A stretch of DNA of 64,000 nt. Source: Galbitalea sp036271875. GTDB lineage: Bacteria > Actinomycetota > Actinomycetes > Actinomycetales > Microbacteriaceae. The position numbers and the translations under genes were made by a program. Numbering within the stretch: position 1 is the stretch's first letter; each line of letters opens with the position of its first letter. Below, piece after piece: positions 24,667 to 33,164 of this stretch. The stretch lies in assembly GCA_036271875.1 (NCBI GenBank), contig DATAZU010000017.1:181466-245465 (forward strand). Direction: 5' to 3'. The notes under the pieces are model-generated. The model worked only from the letters and a program-made list of their open reading frames with translations, made no database searches and was not told where the DNA came from.

Positions 24667-25597
24667 CGACCATGTTCGCGATCGCATCATCCAGACCGGT
24701 GAGGACGGGCGTGCCGTTGTTCAGCACGTCAATTAGCGCTCGCAGCTGGAAGTTGTAGCTCGGTTCGGTTGTGGGAGTCTCACGTCGATCTGAGCCGCCC
24801 GCGCGAACTGTGATGCTCGAGCCGTTGTGAGGCAGGAACGGGTTCGCAATTTCGAGCACGCCGTCTGACCCCGTGATCGTCGCGTATACCTCGTTCGACT
24901 TCGCCATCATCGACGAGCGCACACGCCCGGCTATTCCCCCGGGAAACTCGAGCTCAATCGTCATGTCACCATCAACGTCCGGCTCGCCCTGGATCGCCGT
25001 CGCCGAACGAACCGTAGGTTCCGTCCCGAGGATGCTGCGGAGCAGGTGGACGGGGTAACAGCCAACATCCATCAACCCGCCGCCGGCGAGCGCAAGATTC
25101 CACCGAATGTCGTCGCGCGGTCGACCGGCGGTGATGAATCCCGACTCGACTGAGGTCAGGTCGCCAAGCTCGCCGGACTTCACGATTTCGATGGCGCGAC
25201 CCATGAGCGGATGGTAGCGATAGTGAAATGCCTCCATGACGGTGCGGTCGGTCTCACGGACCGCGGCCGCGACCTGCCTCGCTTCGTCGGAGTTCGCGGT
25301 GAATGGCTTTTCGGCCAAAACATGCTTGCCAGACTGCACCGCCGCGACCGTCCACTTGCCGTGCAGGCCGTTGGGCGTCGGGTTGTAGATGACGTCGATG
25401 TCGGGGTCGGCGAGCAATTCCTCGTAGCCCGAATGCACCTTTGGGATGCCATTTTCCGCCGCGTACTGCCTCGCATCGTTGACGTCCCGCGCCGCTACCG
25501 CGACAACAACTGCCCCGTCCACCGCGAGGGCAGGGCGGATGATTGCGCCCGGCGCGATGCCCGCTGCGCCGAGAATGCCAATTCGTATTTCTGCCAT
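24611..25597 (-). CDS. Gfo/Idh/MocA-family oxidoreductase
   Basis: The NAD(P)-dependent sugar/polyol dehydrogenase-type enzyme has 328 residues. The Rossmann start IGILGAAGIAPGAI (6-19), the EKPFT motif (Lys97 region) and a C-terminal beta-sheet domain with GCYPVHLLR are family-typical. The C-terminus overlaps the 3' end of the convergent tetR gene by 56 bases. The substrate is unknown; scyllo-inositol or xylose-type substrates are common in the family. Confidence 0.9.
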   Translation of the reverse strand: MAEIRIGILGAAGIAPGAIIRPALAVDGAVVVAVAARDVNDARQYAAENGIPKVHSGYEELLADPDIDVIYNPTPNGLHGKWTVAAVQSGKHVLAEKPFTANSDEARQVAAAVRETDRTVMEAFHYRYHPLMGRAIEIVKSGELGDLTSVESGFITAGRPRDDIRWNLALAGGGLMDVGCYPVHLLRSILGTEPTVRSATAIQGEPDVDGDMTIELEFPGGIAGRVRSSMMAKSNEVYATITGSDGVLEIANPFLPHNGSSITVRAGGSDRRETPTTEPSYNFQLRALIDVLNNGTPVLTGLDDAIANMVVIDAAYAAAGLGVRQPTR

Positions 25598-25650
25598 CTA
25601 CCCAGACTTCCACATCTGGAACCGAGTGGTGCCCGCCACCGGGGAACGCG

Positions 25651-26946
25651 TCAGGCGAGACGGTCTTCCATCCCCCAGGCCTGGCCATAGCCGCCATCGG
25701 CGATTGGCAGCGCCATCAGATCGAGGAACGGCTTCGCATCGAATGCCTCGGGTCCCAGCACACCGGCGCCCTTCCACGTACCCTTCGAGAGCAGTTCGAG
25801 CGCAACAACCGGGTTGAGCGCGGTCTGCCAAACGACGCACTGGCTTTCGTACTCGGCCATCGTCCACTCGTTGTCGCTCACGTGGTACAGGTAGACCTCA
25901 CGCGGCTTGCCGTCGGTGCCGGTTCCCGTCACCCACAGGCCCGCACAGGTCTTGCCGGTCATTCGAGGTCCGAGGGTCGCCGGATCGAGCAGGCCGGCCG
26001 CAACAACGTCGCGCGGCGCAACCATAACGGGACCATTCGCCGAGCGCACTCGAACGGGCTCGACCTTGTCGAGGCCGAGCTGGTTCAGCGTCTTCAGGAT
26101 GCCGATGAATTCGTCGCCGAGCCCGTACTTGAACGTGACGCGCTTGGCGTCAACCCAGCGCGGCATGAGCAGTACCTCCTCGTGCTCGACGTTGACGCAC
26201 TCGACCGGACCGATGCCCTCGGGAAAATCGAAGACCTCGGGCTCGCTGAACGGAGGAGTCGTGTACCAGCCGCGATCCTTCTCCCAGATCACCGGCGGGT
26301 TCAGACACTCCTCGATCGTGGTCCAGATGCTGAAGGATGGCGCAAAGATCTCGTTCCCCGCGTCATCGCGAACGACGAGGTTGGCCCCGTCGCGGGTGCC
26401 CAACTCGTCGATGTCGCTGAACAGGTGATCGGCGGCGTAGCGCGCGAAAACATCCGACAGTCCCGGCTCAACGCCCATTCCAACCAGGGCAAGACGTCCC
26501 GCCTTCTCCCAGTCTGGCGCCTGCTCGAACTGGTGGTCGCCCAGCTTCAGGCCCGTCTCGCTATATGGATTCGAGGCATTTCGCTCGGACAGGCTCATCG
26601 CCATGTCGAGGTAGTCGGCTCCCGCAGCGAGCGCGCCGGCGAAAATCGTCTGGACGAACTTCGGCTCGACCGCGTTCATGACGTGCGTCGCTCCGTGCTC
26701 CTTCGCGACGGCAGCAACGCTGTCGGAATCGGATGCGTCGATCTTGGCTGCGACGAATCGCGGCTCCGCTTGACCGCCCGCCCCGAGCATCGCCGAAGGG
26801 TGCTTCGCCTCGATCCAGGCGATCGTGCGCTCCGCGCGCGACAGGTCATAGTCGCTCACGACCATCAGCTCGAAAAAGTCTCGGCGCGCCGCGATCTTCG
26901 CAATCGCATCGCCAACGCCCCCAGCACCAACCAGCAGGATTCTCAT
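25651..26946 (-). CDS. Saccharopine dehydrogenase-like NADP-binding protein
   Basis: The 431-residue enzyme opens with a Rossmann motif LLVGAGGVGDAIAKIAARR (about 4-22) and continues with the saccharopine dehydrogenase pattern NAVEPKF...ALAAGADYLDMA and GVEPGLSDVFARYAA. Relatives include carboxynorspermidine and homospermidine synthase-type enzymes, so a polyamine or lysine-derivative substrate is possible. It ends 53 bases from the start of the Gfo/Idh/MocA gene on the same strand and may be in one transcript with it. Confidence 0.82.
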   Translation of the reverse strand: MRILLVGAGGVGDAIAKIAARRDFFELMVVSDYDLSRAERTIAWIEAKHPSAMLGAGGQAEPRFVAAKIDASDSDSVAAVAKEHGATHVMNAVEPKFVQTIFAGALAAGADYLDMAMSLSERNASNPYSETGLKLGDHQFEQAPDWEKAGRLALVGMGVEPGLSDVFARYAADHLFSDIDELGTRDGANLVVRDDAGNEIFAPSFSIWTTIEECLNPPVIWEKDRGWYTTPPFSEPEVFDFPEGIGPVECVNVEHEEVLLMPRWVDAKRVTFKYGLGDEFIGILKTLNQLGLDKVEPVRVRSANGPVMVAPRDVVAAGLLDPATLGPRMTGKTCAGLWVTGTGTDGKPREVYLYHVSDNEWTMAEYESQCVVWQTALNPVVALELLSKGTWKGAGVLGPEAFDAKPFLDLMALPIADGGYGQAWGMEDRLA

Positions 26947-27010
26947 TCCTACACGGTATCGCCTTCGTTCTCAGTGCAAAAGATGTCCGGCGAACACGGA
27001 TTCCGTCGAT

Positions 27011-28195
27011 TCAGACCGAAAATGAGGACGGATCCGCAAGCACTGGCTCAAAAGCGAGCTCCGCCGCGCCGATCATGAGCCGGTTTGCGCCGAGTTCCGA
27101 ACGCTGGATGCTCACTAGCTCGCTCGAGGCCGCGAGCGGCCCCGAGGCCACCAGGCGGTCGAGGTGCTCCGGCGCGACCGCGTACAGGCTGCCAAGGAAC
27201 CCGCCGAGGATGATCGTGTCGGGATTCAGGATGTTGACCGCGTTGCGAAGAGCGACCGCCAGGAAGTCGAGCTGCCGCAGCGCTTCGGCGCGAATCTCGG
27301 CCGAATCGCCGCTGAGAAGTGCGGTTTCCAGTTCGTCGCTATCGGCATCCGCAAGACCGCTGAGCGCGAGGAGCCGATCCTTGCGCACCTCAGCCTCGAG
27401 GCATCCCGCCGCTCCGCAGTTGCAGACCGCGCCGTTGGTCGCGACGAGCGTGTGGCCGAACTCGCCCGCGTAGCCTTCGACGCCGGTCAGGGCGCGACCG
27501 CCGGAAACGATGCCCCCGCCGATACCGCTCGCGCCGCCGTTCAAATAGATGAGATCCGTTTTTCCACGGCCGGCGCCGAACAGGCTTTCGGCTCTCGTGC
27601 CCAGGTTCGCATCATTGGCCGCGTACACCGGCAACCCGGTCTCGGACTCGAGCTGCGCCGCGAACGGCTCATCGACCCAGCCAAGATGCGGGGCGAGCCG
27701 CACCATCCCGTCCCGCGCGCGAACGAGGCCCGGGATGGCGACGCCAACCCCGACGATCGTGTGGCCCGCGTCAAATTCGGCACGCAACTCCCGGATGATG
27801 TCCACGGTAATCCGCACGGCATCCGCGACCGACGGGCTCTTGTCGACGGGATATCGAACGCGACGAATAACCGTCGCGCCGAGACCGACGACACCGACGG
27901 TGATCGCGTCGATTTCGGGGTTCACCGCGATGGCGAGGGCGCGCGGCCCCGGCAGCGCGAGGGGACTGGGGCGACCGACCTGATTGTTCGCATCCGGTTC
28001 GGCCTCGACTAGCAGGTCGCGCTCGACCAACTCGCCAACGAGCGCAGCAATCGTCGAACGGTTGAGGCCCGTGGTTCGGGTAAGTCCAGATCGCGGGATG
28101 CCGCTCGATTGATGCACGAGCCGAAGCACCAGCGACAGGTTGTGCCGCCGGACGTCGCTGTTCCCGCGACCGTCTCCCGCGTCCGGATTGCTCAT
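27011..28195 (-). CDS. ROK-family transcriptional repressor
   Basis: From the ATG at 28195 the protein has 394 residues. An N-terminal winged HTH (SGLTRTTGLNRSTIAALVGELVERDLL-like region, about 28-55) is followed by a ROK sugar-kinase fold with the zinc motif CNCGAAGCLE and EFGHT. ROK regulators sense sugars or sugar phosphates. It is divergent from the MFS gene at 28446; xylA-xylB lie 3.5 kb away, so a link to xylose control is possible but unproven. The frame stays open upstream to 28387 without a better start. Confidence 0.88.
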   Translation of the reverse strand: MSNPDAGDGRGNSDVRRHNLSLVLRLVHQSSGIPRSGLTRTTGLNRSTIAALVGELVERDLLVEAEPDANNQVGRPSPLALPGPRALAIAVNPEIDAITVGVVGLGATVIRRVRYPVDKSPSVADAVRITVDIIRELRAEFDAGHTIVGVGVAIPGLVRARDGMVRLAPHLGWVDEPFAAQLESETGLPVYAANDANLGTRAESLFGAGRGKTDLIYLNGGASGIGGGIVSGGRALTGVEGYAGEFGHTLVATNGAVCNCGAAGCLEAEVRKDRLLALSGLADADSDELETALLSGDSAEIRAEALRQLDFLAVALRNAVNILNPDTIILGGFLGSLYAVAPEHLDRLVASGPLAASSELVSIQRSELGANRLMIGAAELAFEPVLADPSSFSV

Positions 28196-28288
28196 TTGCC
28201 CCGACGCTACCGGAAATGCCCGTTCCGCAAGCGCAAAGCGTTCCCGACACGGGATACTCCCCCGGGTGTATTTATGCGGAAATCGCAC

Positions 28289-28340
28289 TTTTGCATTTGA
28301 CGAAAGAGTGCAGGCGTGTAATATTGCATTGTCTGCAAAA
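28289..28340. promoter_or_regulatory. Candidate operator in the ROK-MFS divergent region
   Basis: TTTTGCA (28289-28295) and TGCAAAA (28334-28340) form an inverted pair separated by 38 bases of AT-richer DNA that also contains TAATAT. This suits looping or paired half-sites for the ROK repressor. The evidence is position and symmetry only. Confidence 0.35.
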
Positions 28341-28445
28341 ACAGCACGCCAACGTCGGCGATTGCCTCGTCGTCCGTTGAACTTCAACGCTTCATCGTGC
28401 GAGCGAAATCCGACACACCATCACCGTCACTAAAGGACTATTTTC

Positions 28446-30404
28446 TTGTCTACAATCGCGCCGGCTAACGCCGAAACTGCCGCGGAATCCACTCCGCACA
28501 ACGGCAAGCCGATCATGTCGCATCGGCAGATTCTGCTTGTTATCTACGGCCTCATGGCCGGTATGTTCCTGGCCTCACTCGACCAGACCATCGTCGGTAC
28601 TGCGATCCGCACGATCGGCGACGACCTGCACGGTCTGAACGATCAGGCCTGGGTTACCACCGCGTACCTGATCACCTCGACGATCACCGTTCCGATCTAC
28701 GGCAAGCTCTCCGATCTCTTCGGACGCCGGGGGTTGTACATCTTCGGAATCGTCATCTTCGTCATCGGTTCGCTCGCCTCATCGTTCTCGACCTCGATGT
28801 TCATGCTGGCCGGGTTCCGCGCCTTCCAGGGCCTCGGAGCCGGTGCGCTGATGTCGCTGCCGCTCGCGATCATGGGCGATATCCTCGCTCCCCGTGAGCG
28901 CGCGAAGTACCAGGGCTACTTCCTGGCCGTGTTCGGTATCTCGTCCGTAATCGGTCCGCTCATCGGCGGCCTCTTCGCCGGCGCGAACCAGATCCTGTGG
29001 ATCACCGGATGGCGCTGGGTCTTCCTGATCAACATCCCGATCGGTGTCATCGCGCTGGCTATGGTTCTCGCGTTCCTGCACCTGCCGAAGTTCGTCGCAG
29101 CTCATAAACCGCGCGTCGACTGGTTCGGCGCCGCACTCGTGGTCGTCACTCTGGTACCGGTGCTTCTTGTTGCAGAAGAAGGTCGCACCTGGGGCTGGGG
29201 CTCGTGGGGCTCGATCCTCTGCTACGTGGTTGCCGGTCTCGGCCTGATCGCGTTCATCCTGGTCGAGCGCGCAATGGGAACTGACGCGATCATCCCGCTG
29301 TCGCTCTTCAAGTCGCGCACCTTCTCGATGGCCACCATCCTCGGTGTCCTCATCGGTTTCGGTATGTTCGGCGCACTGCTTACGCTGCCGCTGTACCTGC
29401 AGATCGTCTTCGGCCTCAGCCCGACGAACTCGGGCCTGGCATCCCTGCCGCTCATGATCGGACTGCTGATCGCTTCCATCGGCTCGGGCCAAATCATCTC
29501 GCGCACGGGCAGATACCGCATCTTCCCGATCACGGGAACGATCGTGCTGGCCGCTGGGTACCTCGTCCTCACCTTCCTGACCTATGACAAGCCGCTTTGG
29601 TTCATCTTCATCGCGATGTTCCTCATCGGACTCGGCCTGGGTCAGATGATGCAGACCCTGACGCTCGCCAGCCAGAACTCGGTGCTGCCGACTCAGATGG
29701 GTGTCGCAACCGGTGCGTCGACCTTCTTCCGCCAGATCGGTGGAACCCTGGGCGTCGCGGTTTTGCTCTCGGTACTGTTCGCGGCGCTGCCGGGCAACGT
29801 GGTCAACGCTAACGCCGACAAGGCGACGTTGACCTCGGGCCTTAGCGCAGCTCTCACGCCATCCATCGCTGACGCATCGAAGAATGCCGGCGTGATGAAG
29901 AACATCTGGACCCCGATCGTCGACCCGATCAAGACCAACGTTCAAAAGGCGCTTACGGCCGCGGTCGCGAAGGCGGAGGCGGGTACGCCCGCAGCCGCGG
30001 ATCCGACGATCCTGGCGAAGATTGCCGCGGGCGCGCACGCGAGTGTCGTCGGCAACTCCGTGCAGGTCGACTGGTCCAACGCCAGCCAGCGTTCGTACTA
30101 CGTCGCCAAGTCGGTTCCGACCATCGAGAAGAAACTCTCGAGCGTGAAGGTGAGCTCCAGCTCGTCGAGTGACACGTCGTTCCTGAACGGCGCGACTCCC
30201 GCGTTGACGAAGTCCTTCAAGGTCGGATTCAACACCTCGGTCATCCAGATCTACTGGATCGGACTCGGAGTCATCCTCCTGGCATTCGTCCTTACCCTGT
30301 TCTTCCGGGTGCCGCCGCTGCGCAAGACCTCTGCCCTCCAGCAGCGGGCTGACGACGCGGGTGTGACCGAGACCGGAAGGATCCGGACGCAGCCACAGGC
30401 CTGA
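28446..30404 (+). CDS. MFS exporter, DHA2 family, with large C-terminal extracytoplasmic insert
   Basis: The 652-residue antiporter starts with TTG. It has TM1 LASLDQTIVGTAIRTIG, TM2 WVTTAYLITSTITVPIYGKLSD with the FGRRG loop, and TM5 SSVIGPLIGGLFAG. After about residue 440 a region of about 150 residues rich in Ala, Lys and Ser (including KAEAGTPAAADPTILAKIAA) separates the last two membrane segments, so it likely faces outside. A stem-loop and a tetR gene follow. The high level of common codons suggests good expression. The substrate is unknown. Confidence 0.9.
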   Translation: MSTIAPANAETAAESTPHNGKPIMSHRQILLVIYGLMAGMFLASLDQTIVGTAIRTIGDDLHGLNDQAWVTTAYLITSTITVPIYGKLSDLFGRRGLYIFGIVIFVIGSLASSFSTSMFMLAGFRAFQGLGAGALMSLPLAIMGDILAPRERAKYQGYFLAVFGISSVIGPLIGGLFAGANQILWITGWRWVFLINIPIGVIALAMVLAFLHLPKFVAAHKPRVDWFGAALVVVTLVPVLLVAEEGRTWGWGSWGSILCYVVAGLGLIAFILVERAMGTDAIIPLSLFKSRTFSMATILGVLIGFGMFGALLTLPLYLQIVFGLSPTNSGLASLPLMIGLLIASIGSGQIISRTGRYRIFPITGTIVLAAGYLVLTFLTYDKPLWFIFIAMFLIGLGLGQMMQTLTLASQNSVLPTQMGVATGASTFFRQIGGTLGVAVLLSVLFAALPGNVVNANADKATLTSGLSAALTPSIADASKNAGVMKNIWTPIVDPIKTNVQKALTAAVAKAEAGTPAAADPTILAKIAAGAHASVVGNSVQVDWSNASQRSYYVAKSVPTIEKKLSSVKVSSSSSSDTSFLNGATPALTKSFKVGFNTSVIQIYWIGLGVILLAFVLTLFFRVPPLRKTSALQQRADDAGVTETGRIRTQPQA

Positions 30405-30411
30405 TCGATTC

Positions 30412-30443
30412 GTGGGGCGGCGCCTTCTTTCGCGTCGCCCCAC
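30412..30443 (+). terminator. Stem-loop between the MFS and tetR genes
   Basis: GTGGGGCG (30412-30419) pairs with CGCCCCAC (30436-30443), then TTTC follows. It sits right after the MFS stop and 28 bases before tetR, and could attenuate read-through into the regulator. Confidence 0.6.
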
Positions 30444-30470
30444 TTTCGGTTCCCCGTCAGGACACAAACA

Positions 30471-31079
30471 ATGACATCAATCGTCGAAGACGCCCAGGAG
30501 ATCGGGCTCCGCGAGCGCAAGAAGCAACAAACCCGGACCGCCATTCACGAGGCCGCGTTCCGCCTCATCGAGGAACACGGGCTGGAGGCGACAACCATCG
30601 AGCAGATCTGCCAGGGGGCGGATGTCTCGACTCGCACGTTCTTCAACTACTACCCATCCAAGGCCGCGGCGGCATTCGAGATCGCCGGCACCACTATTGA
30701 CGAGTCGGTCGCCGAGCGCTTCCGGGCCGCACAGGGTGGGCTCGTCGAGGCGCTGTGTGACGCGATTGGATCGACGGCCGAGTTCGGGCCGTCCCACGAG
30801 CGGATGAAGAAGCTCATGATCCAACGTCCGGAACTTCTCACCACGCTCTCGCAGATGATGATCGAAGTTCGCGGCCAGTACATCGCCCTCGCTGCCGAAC
30901 GCGCGGGCAGCCTCGAGAATGCCGAGCTGGCGGTAACCCTCGTCATGGCCGCGCTCAGTCGGGTCATGCACGAAGACAGCAATACTGACGAACCTCTGGG
31001 CGAGCGCCTCCGCGCGACCGTCGCCAGTCTGGTCCGCGTTGGTGCGGAGCCGCTGACGCCGGCGCAGCCTTCCGCTTAG
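30471..31079 (+). CDS. TetR-family transcriptional regulator
   Basis: The 202-residue protein has the HTH TTIEQICQGADVSTRTFFNYY at about residues 41-61, the F-NYYPSK pattern of actinobacterial TetR proteins linked to exporters. It follows the DHA2 gene on the same strand, behind a stem-loop, and is its probable repressor. Confidence 0.88.
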   Translation: MTSIVEDAQEIGLRERKKQQTRTAIHEAAFRLIEEHGLEATTIEQICQGADVSTRTFFNYYPSKAAAAFEIAGTTIDESVAERFRAAQGGLVEALCDAIGSTAEFGPSHERMKKLMIQRPELLTTLSQMMIEVRGQYIALAAERAGSLENAELAVTLVMAALSRVMHEDSNTDEPLGERLRATVASLVRVGAEPLTPAQPSA

Positions 31080-31095
31080 CCGGAGACGCGCTCCT

Positions 31096-31779
31096 TCACC
31101 ACGGAATCACCTCGTCGGTATAGTCGCGGAATTGCAGACCGGGCTCACCAGCGTGCCGCAGCACGATGTCAACGACTCGCGGTGCGCTATCGCTCACTGT
31201 GAGGCGTGCTCCGGGTCCACCGAGGTCTGTCTGCACCCATCCGGGATGCATGAGCAGTAGCGTGTGCCCGCCGGCGACGCGCGCAGCATAGCTCCGCATG
31301 AGTTGGTTGAGTGCCGACTTGCTGGCGCGATACACCTCGTGGCCGCCGCGCTCGTTCATGGCGATGCTGCCCTGTCGAGATGACATAACGGCAATCGTCC
31401 CCTGCGGTTTCACCCGCGAGGCAAGAAACTCCACGACGTGCATCGGCGCGAGCGCGTTGGTGACCATTACGCGAGAAAAAGTCTCGGCATCGACCCGACC
31501 GACCGGGACATCCGCATCGGTGATTCCCGCATTCACGAAGAGCAGGTCGAAACTGTTCGCAGTCAACCGTTCGCCCAGCTCTCGGATCTCGACGTCCCGG
31601 GTGATGTCGAGGTGCTCTCGACGTACGGTCCCGGGGAATGATCGAATCAGATCATCGAACCCGCCGGCCGATCCTTCGCGGACAGTTCCGACCACGTTCC
31701 ACTGCCTTTTGGCGAATTCGGATGCGATTGCCAAACCGAGGTTGCGCGAGGCGCCGATGATGATCGCGTTTCCGGCCAT
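31096..31779 (-). CDS. Short-chain dehydrogenase/reductase (SDR)
   Basis: The 227-residue NAD(P)-dependent oxidoreductase has the glycine-rich GASRNLG (9-15), NAG (near residue 84) and the active-site Ser (MSSRQG) with YRASK, giving the Ser-Tyr-Lys triad. The substrate is unknown. It is convergent with the tetR gene, and its start is about 100 bases from xylA on the opposite strand. Confidence 0.88.
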   Translation of the reverse strand: MAGNAIIIGASRNLGLAIASEFAKRQWNVVGTVREGSAGGFDDLIRSFPGTVRREHLDITRDVEIRELGERLTANSFDLLFVNAGITDADVPVGRVDAETFSRVMVTNALAPMHVVEFLASRVKPQGTIAVMSSRQGSIAMNERGGHEVYRASKSALNQLMRSYAARVAGGHTLLLMHPGWVQTDLGGPGARLTVSDSAPRVVDIVLRHAGEPGLQFRDYTDEVIPW

Positions 31780-31833
31780 GGTTCATGCCTAACACAGGCA
31801 TCCTCGTTGTCGCTTGCCGCTTCGCTGAAGATG

Positions 31834-31857
31834 TAATATGTTTGGTGCTACAACAAA
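31834..31857 (+). promoter_or_regulatory. Candidate xylA promoter -10 and overlapping operator
   Basis: TAATAT (31834-31839) resembles a -10 box. TTTG (31841-31844) and CAAA (31854-31857) around a nine-base spacer resemble the half-sites of XylR-type ROK operators. No clear -35 at proper spacing was found. Confidence 0.35.
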
Positions 31858-31886
31858 TCGCAACTAACGCTGAAGGGCGCACTCTC

Positions 31887-33080
31887 ATGGCGGCAACACC
31901 CACCCCGGCCGACAAGTTCTCGTTTGGACTCTGGACCATCGGGTACAACGGAGCAGATCCCTTCGGCGGCCCGACTCGCGCCGCAATGGACGTAGTGCAC
32001 GTCGTCGAGAAGCTCAAGGAAGTCGGGGCGTACGGGCTCACATTCCACGACGACGACCTGTTCGCTTTCGGTTCAACCGACGCCGAACGGCAGAAGCAGA
32101 TCGATCGCCTCAAGGGTGCTCTTGCGGATACCGGCCTCATCGTTCCGATGGTGACGACGAACCTATTCAGCGCCCCTGTTTTCAAGGACGGCGGATTCAC
32201 ATCCAACGACCGGCAGGTTCGTCGGTTCGCGATGCGCAAGGCTCTCCGCCAGCTTGATCTCGGAGCCGAGCTCGGTGCCAAGACGTTCGTCATGTGGGGC
32301 GGTCGCGAGGGTGCAGAGTACGACTCGGCCAAGGACATCCAGAACGCCCTCGAGCGCTACCGCGAGGGCGTGAACCTGTTCGCCCAATACGTGACCGACA
32401 AGGGCTACGACATCCGATTCGCGATTGAGCCGAAGCCAAACGAGCCCCGCGGCGACATCCTGCTGCCGACGGTGGGACATGCGATCGCCTTCATCTCAAC
32501 TCTGGAGAAGCCGGAGCTGTTCGGAGTCAATCCGGAGGTCGGTCACGAGCAGATGGCCGGACTCAACTTCGCCTCCGGCATTGCCCAGGCGCTCTACCAG
32601 GGCAAGCTCTACCACATCGACCTCAACGGGCAGCGCGGAATCAAGTACGACCAGGACCTCGTCTTCGGACACGGCGACCTGTACAACGCGTTCGCGCTCG
32701 TCGACCTCCTCGAGAACGGTGGGCCGAACGGTAGCCAGGCGTATACCGGTCCCCGCCACTTCGACTACAAGCCGTCGCGCACCGAGGACGAGTCCGGCGT
32801 CTGGGACTCCGCGCGCGCGAACATCGCGAACTACCTGATGCTCAAGGAGCGTGCCGCCGCCTTCCGCGCCGACCCCGAGGTTCAGGAGGCGCTCGCCGCC
32901 GCAAAGGTCACCGAGCTCGCGACTCCGACGCTCTCCGCTGGCGAGACCTACAAGGAGCTGCTCGCCGACCGCGCGTCCTTCGAGGACTTCGACCCGACCC
33001 CGTATTACAACGGCAAGGGCTTCGGCTTCGTTCGCCTGCAGCAACTCGCCACCGAGCACCTGCTCGGCGCTCGCTCCTAA
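31887..33080 (+). CDS. xylA: Xylose isomerase
   Basis: It converts D-xylose to D-xylulose in the cytoplasm. The ATG at 31887, nine bases after GAAGGG, gives 397 residues as usual for the actinobacterial class I enzyme; the longer open frame to 31785 is ignored. Catalytic His in YGLTFHDDD, the MWGGREG loop, Glu in IEPKPNEPRGD and metal ligands in NPEVGHEQM and HIDLN are all present. xylB follows 84 bases later, after a long hairpin. Confidence 0.97.
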   Translation: MAATPTPADKFSFGLWTIGYNGADPFGGPTRAAMDVVHVVEKLKEVGAYGLTFHDDDLFAFGSTDAERQKQIDRLKGALADTGLIVPMVTTNLFSAPVFKDGGFTSNDRQVRRFAMRKALRQLDLGAELGAKTFVMWGGREGAEYDSAKDIQNALERYREGVNLFAQYVTDKGYDIRFAIEPKPNEPRGDILLPTVGHAIAFISTLEKPELFGVNPEVGHEQMAGLNFASGIAQALYQGKLYHIDLNGQRGIKYDQDLVFGHGDLYNAFALVDLLENGGPNGSQAYTGPRHFDYKPSRTEDESGVWDSARANIANYLMLKERAAAFRADPEVQEALAAAKVTELATPTLSAGETYKELLADRASFEDFDPTPYYNGKGFGFVRLQQLATEHLLGARS

Positions 33081-33088
33081 CTAACACT

Positions 33089-33149
33089 CGTGAGGGGCGG
33101 CAAAAGGTCCTTCCCACGAAGGTTTTAGGGCCTTTTGCCGCCCCTCACG
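33089..33149. repeat. Long hairpin between xylA and xylB
   Basis: Nineteen-base arms (33089-33107 and 33131-33149; CGTGAGGGGCGGCAAAAGG and its complement) are perfectly paired around a 23-base loop. The 5' arm sequence recurs at the right edge of the window (63982-64000), so this is a dispersed palindrome and not only an attenuator. Here it may lower xylB expression relative to xylA or stabilise the xylA message. Confidence 0.85.
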
Positions 33150-33164
33150 AAAGGATTGTGCCGC

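Noticed and set aside
28779..30467. 562-residue open frame on the minus strand
   Set aside because: It is the antisense shadow of the DHA2 exporter and consists mostly of Arg, Glu, Asp and Gln repeats without structure.
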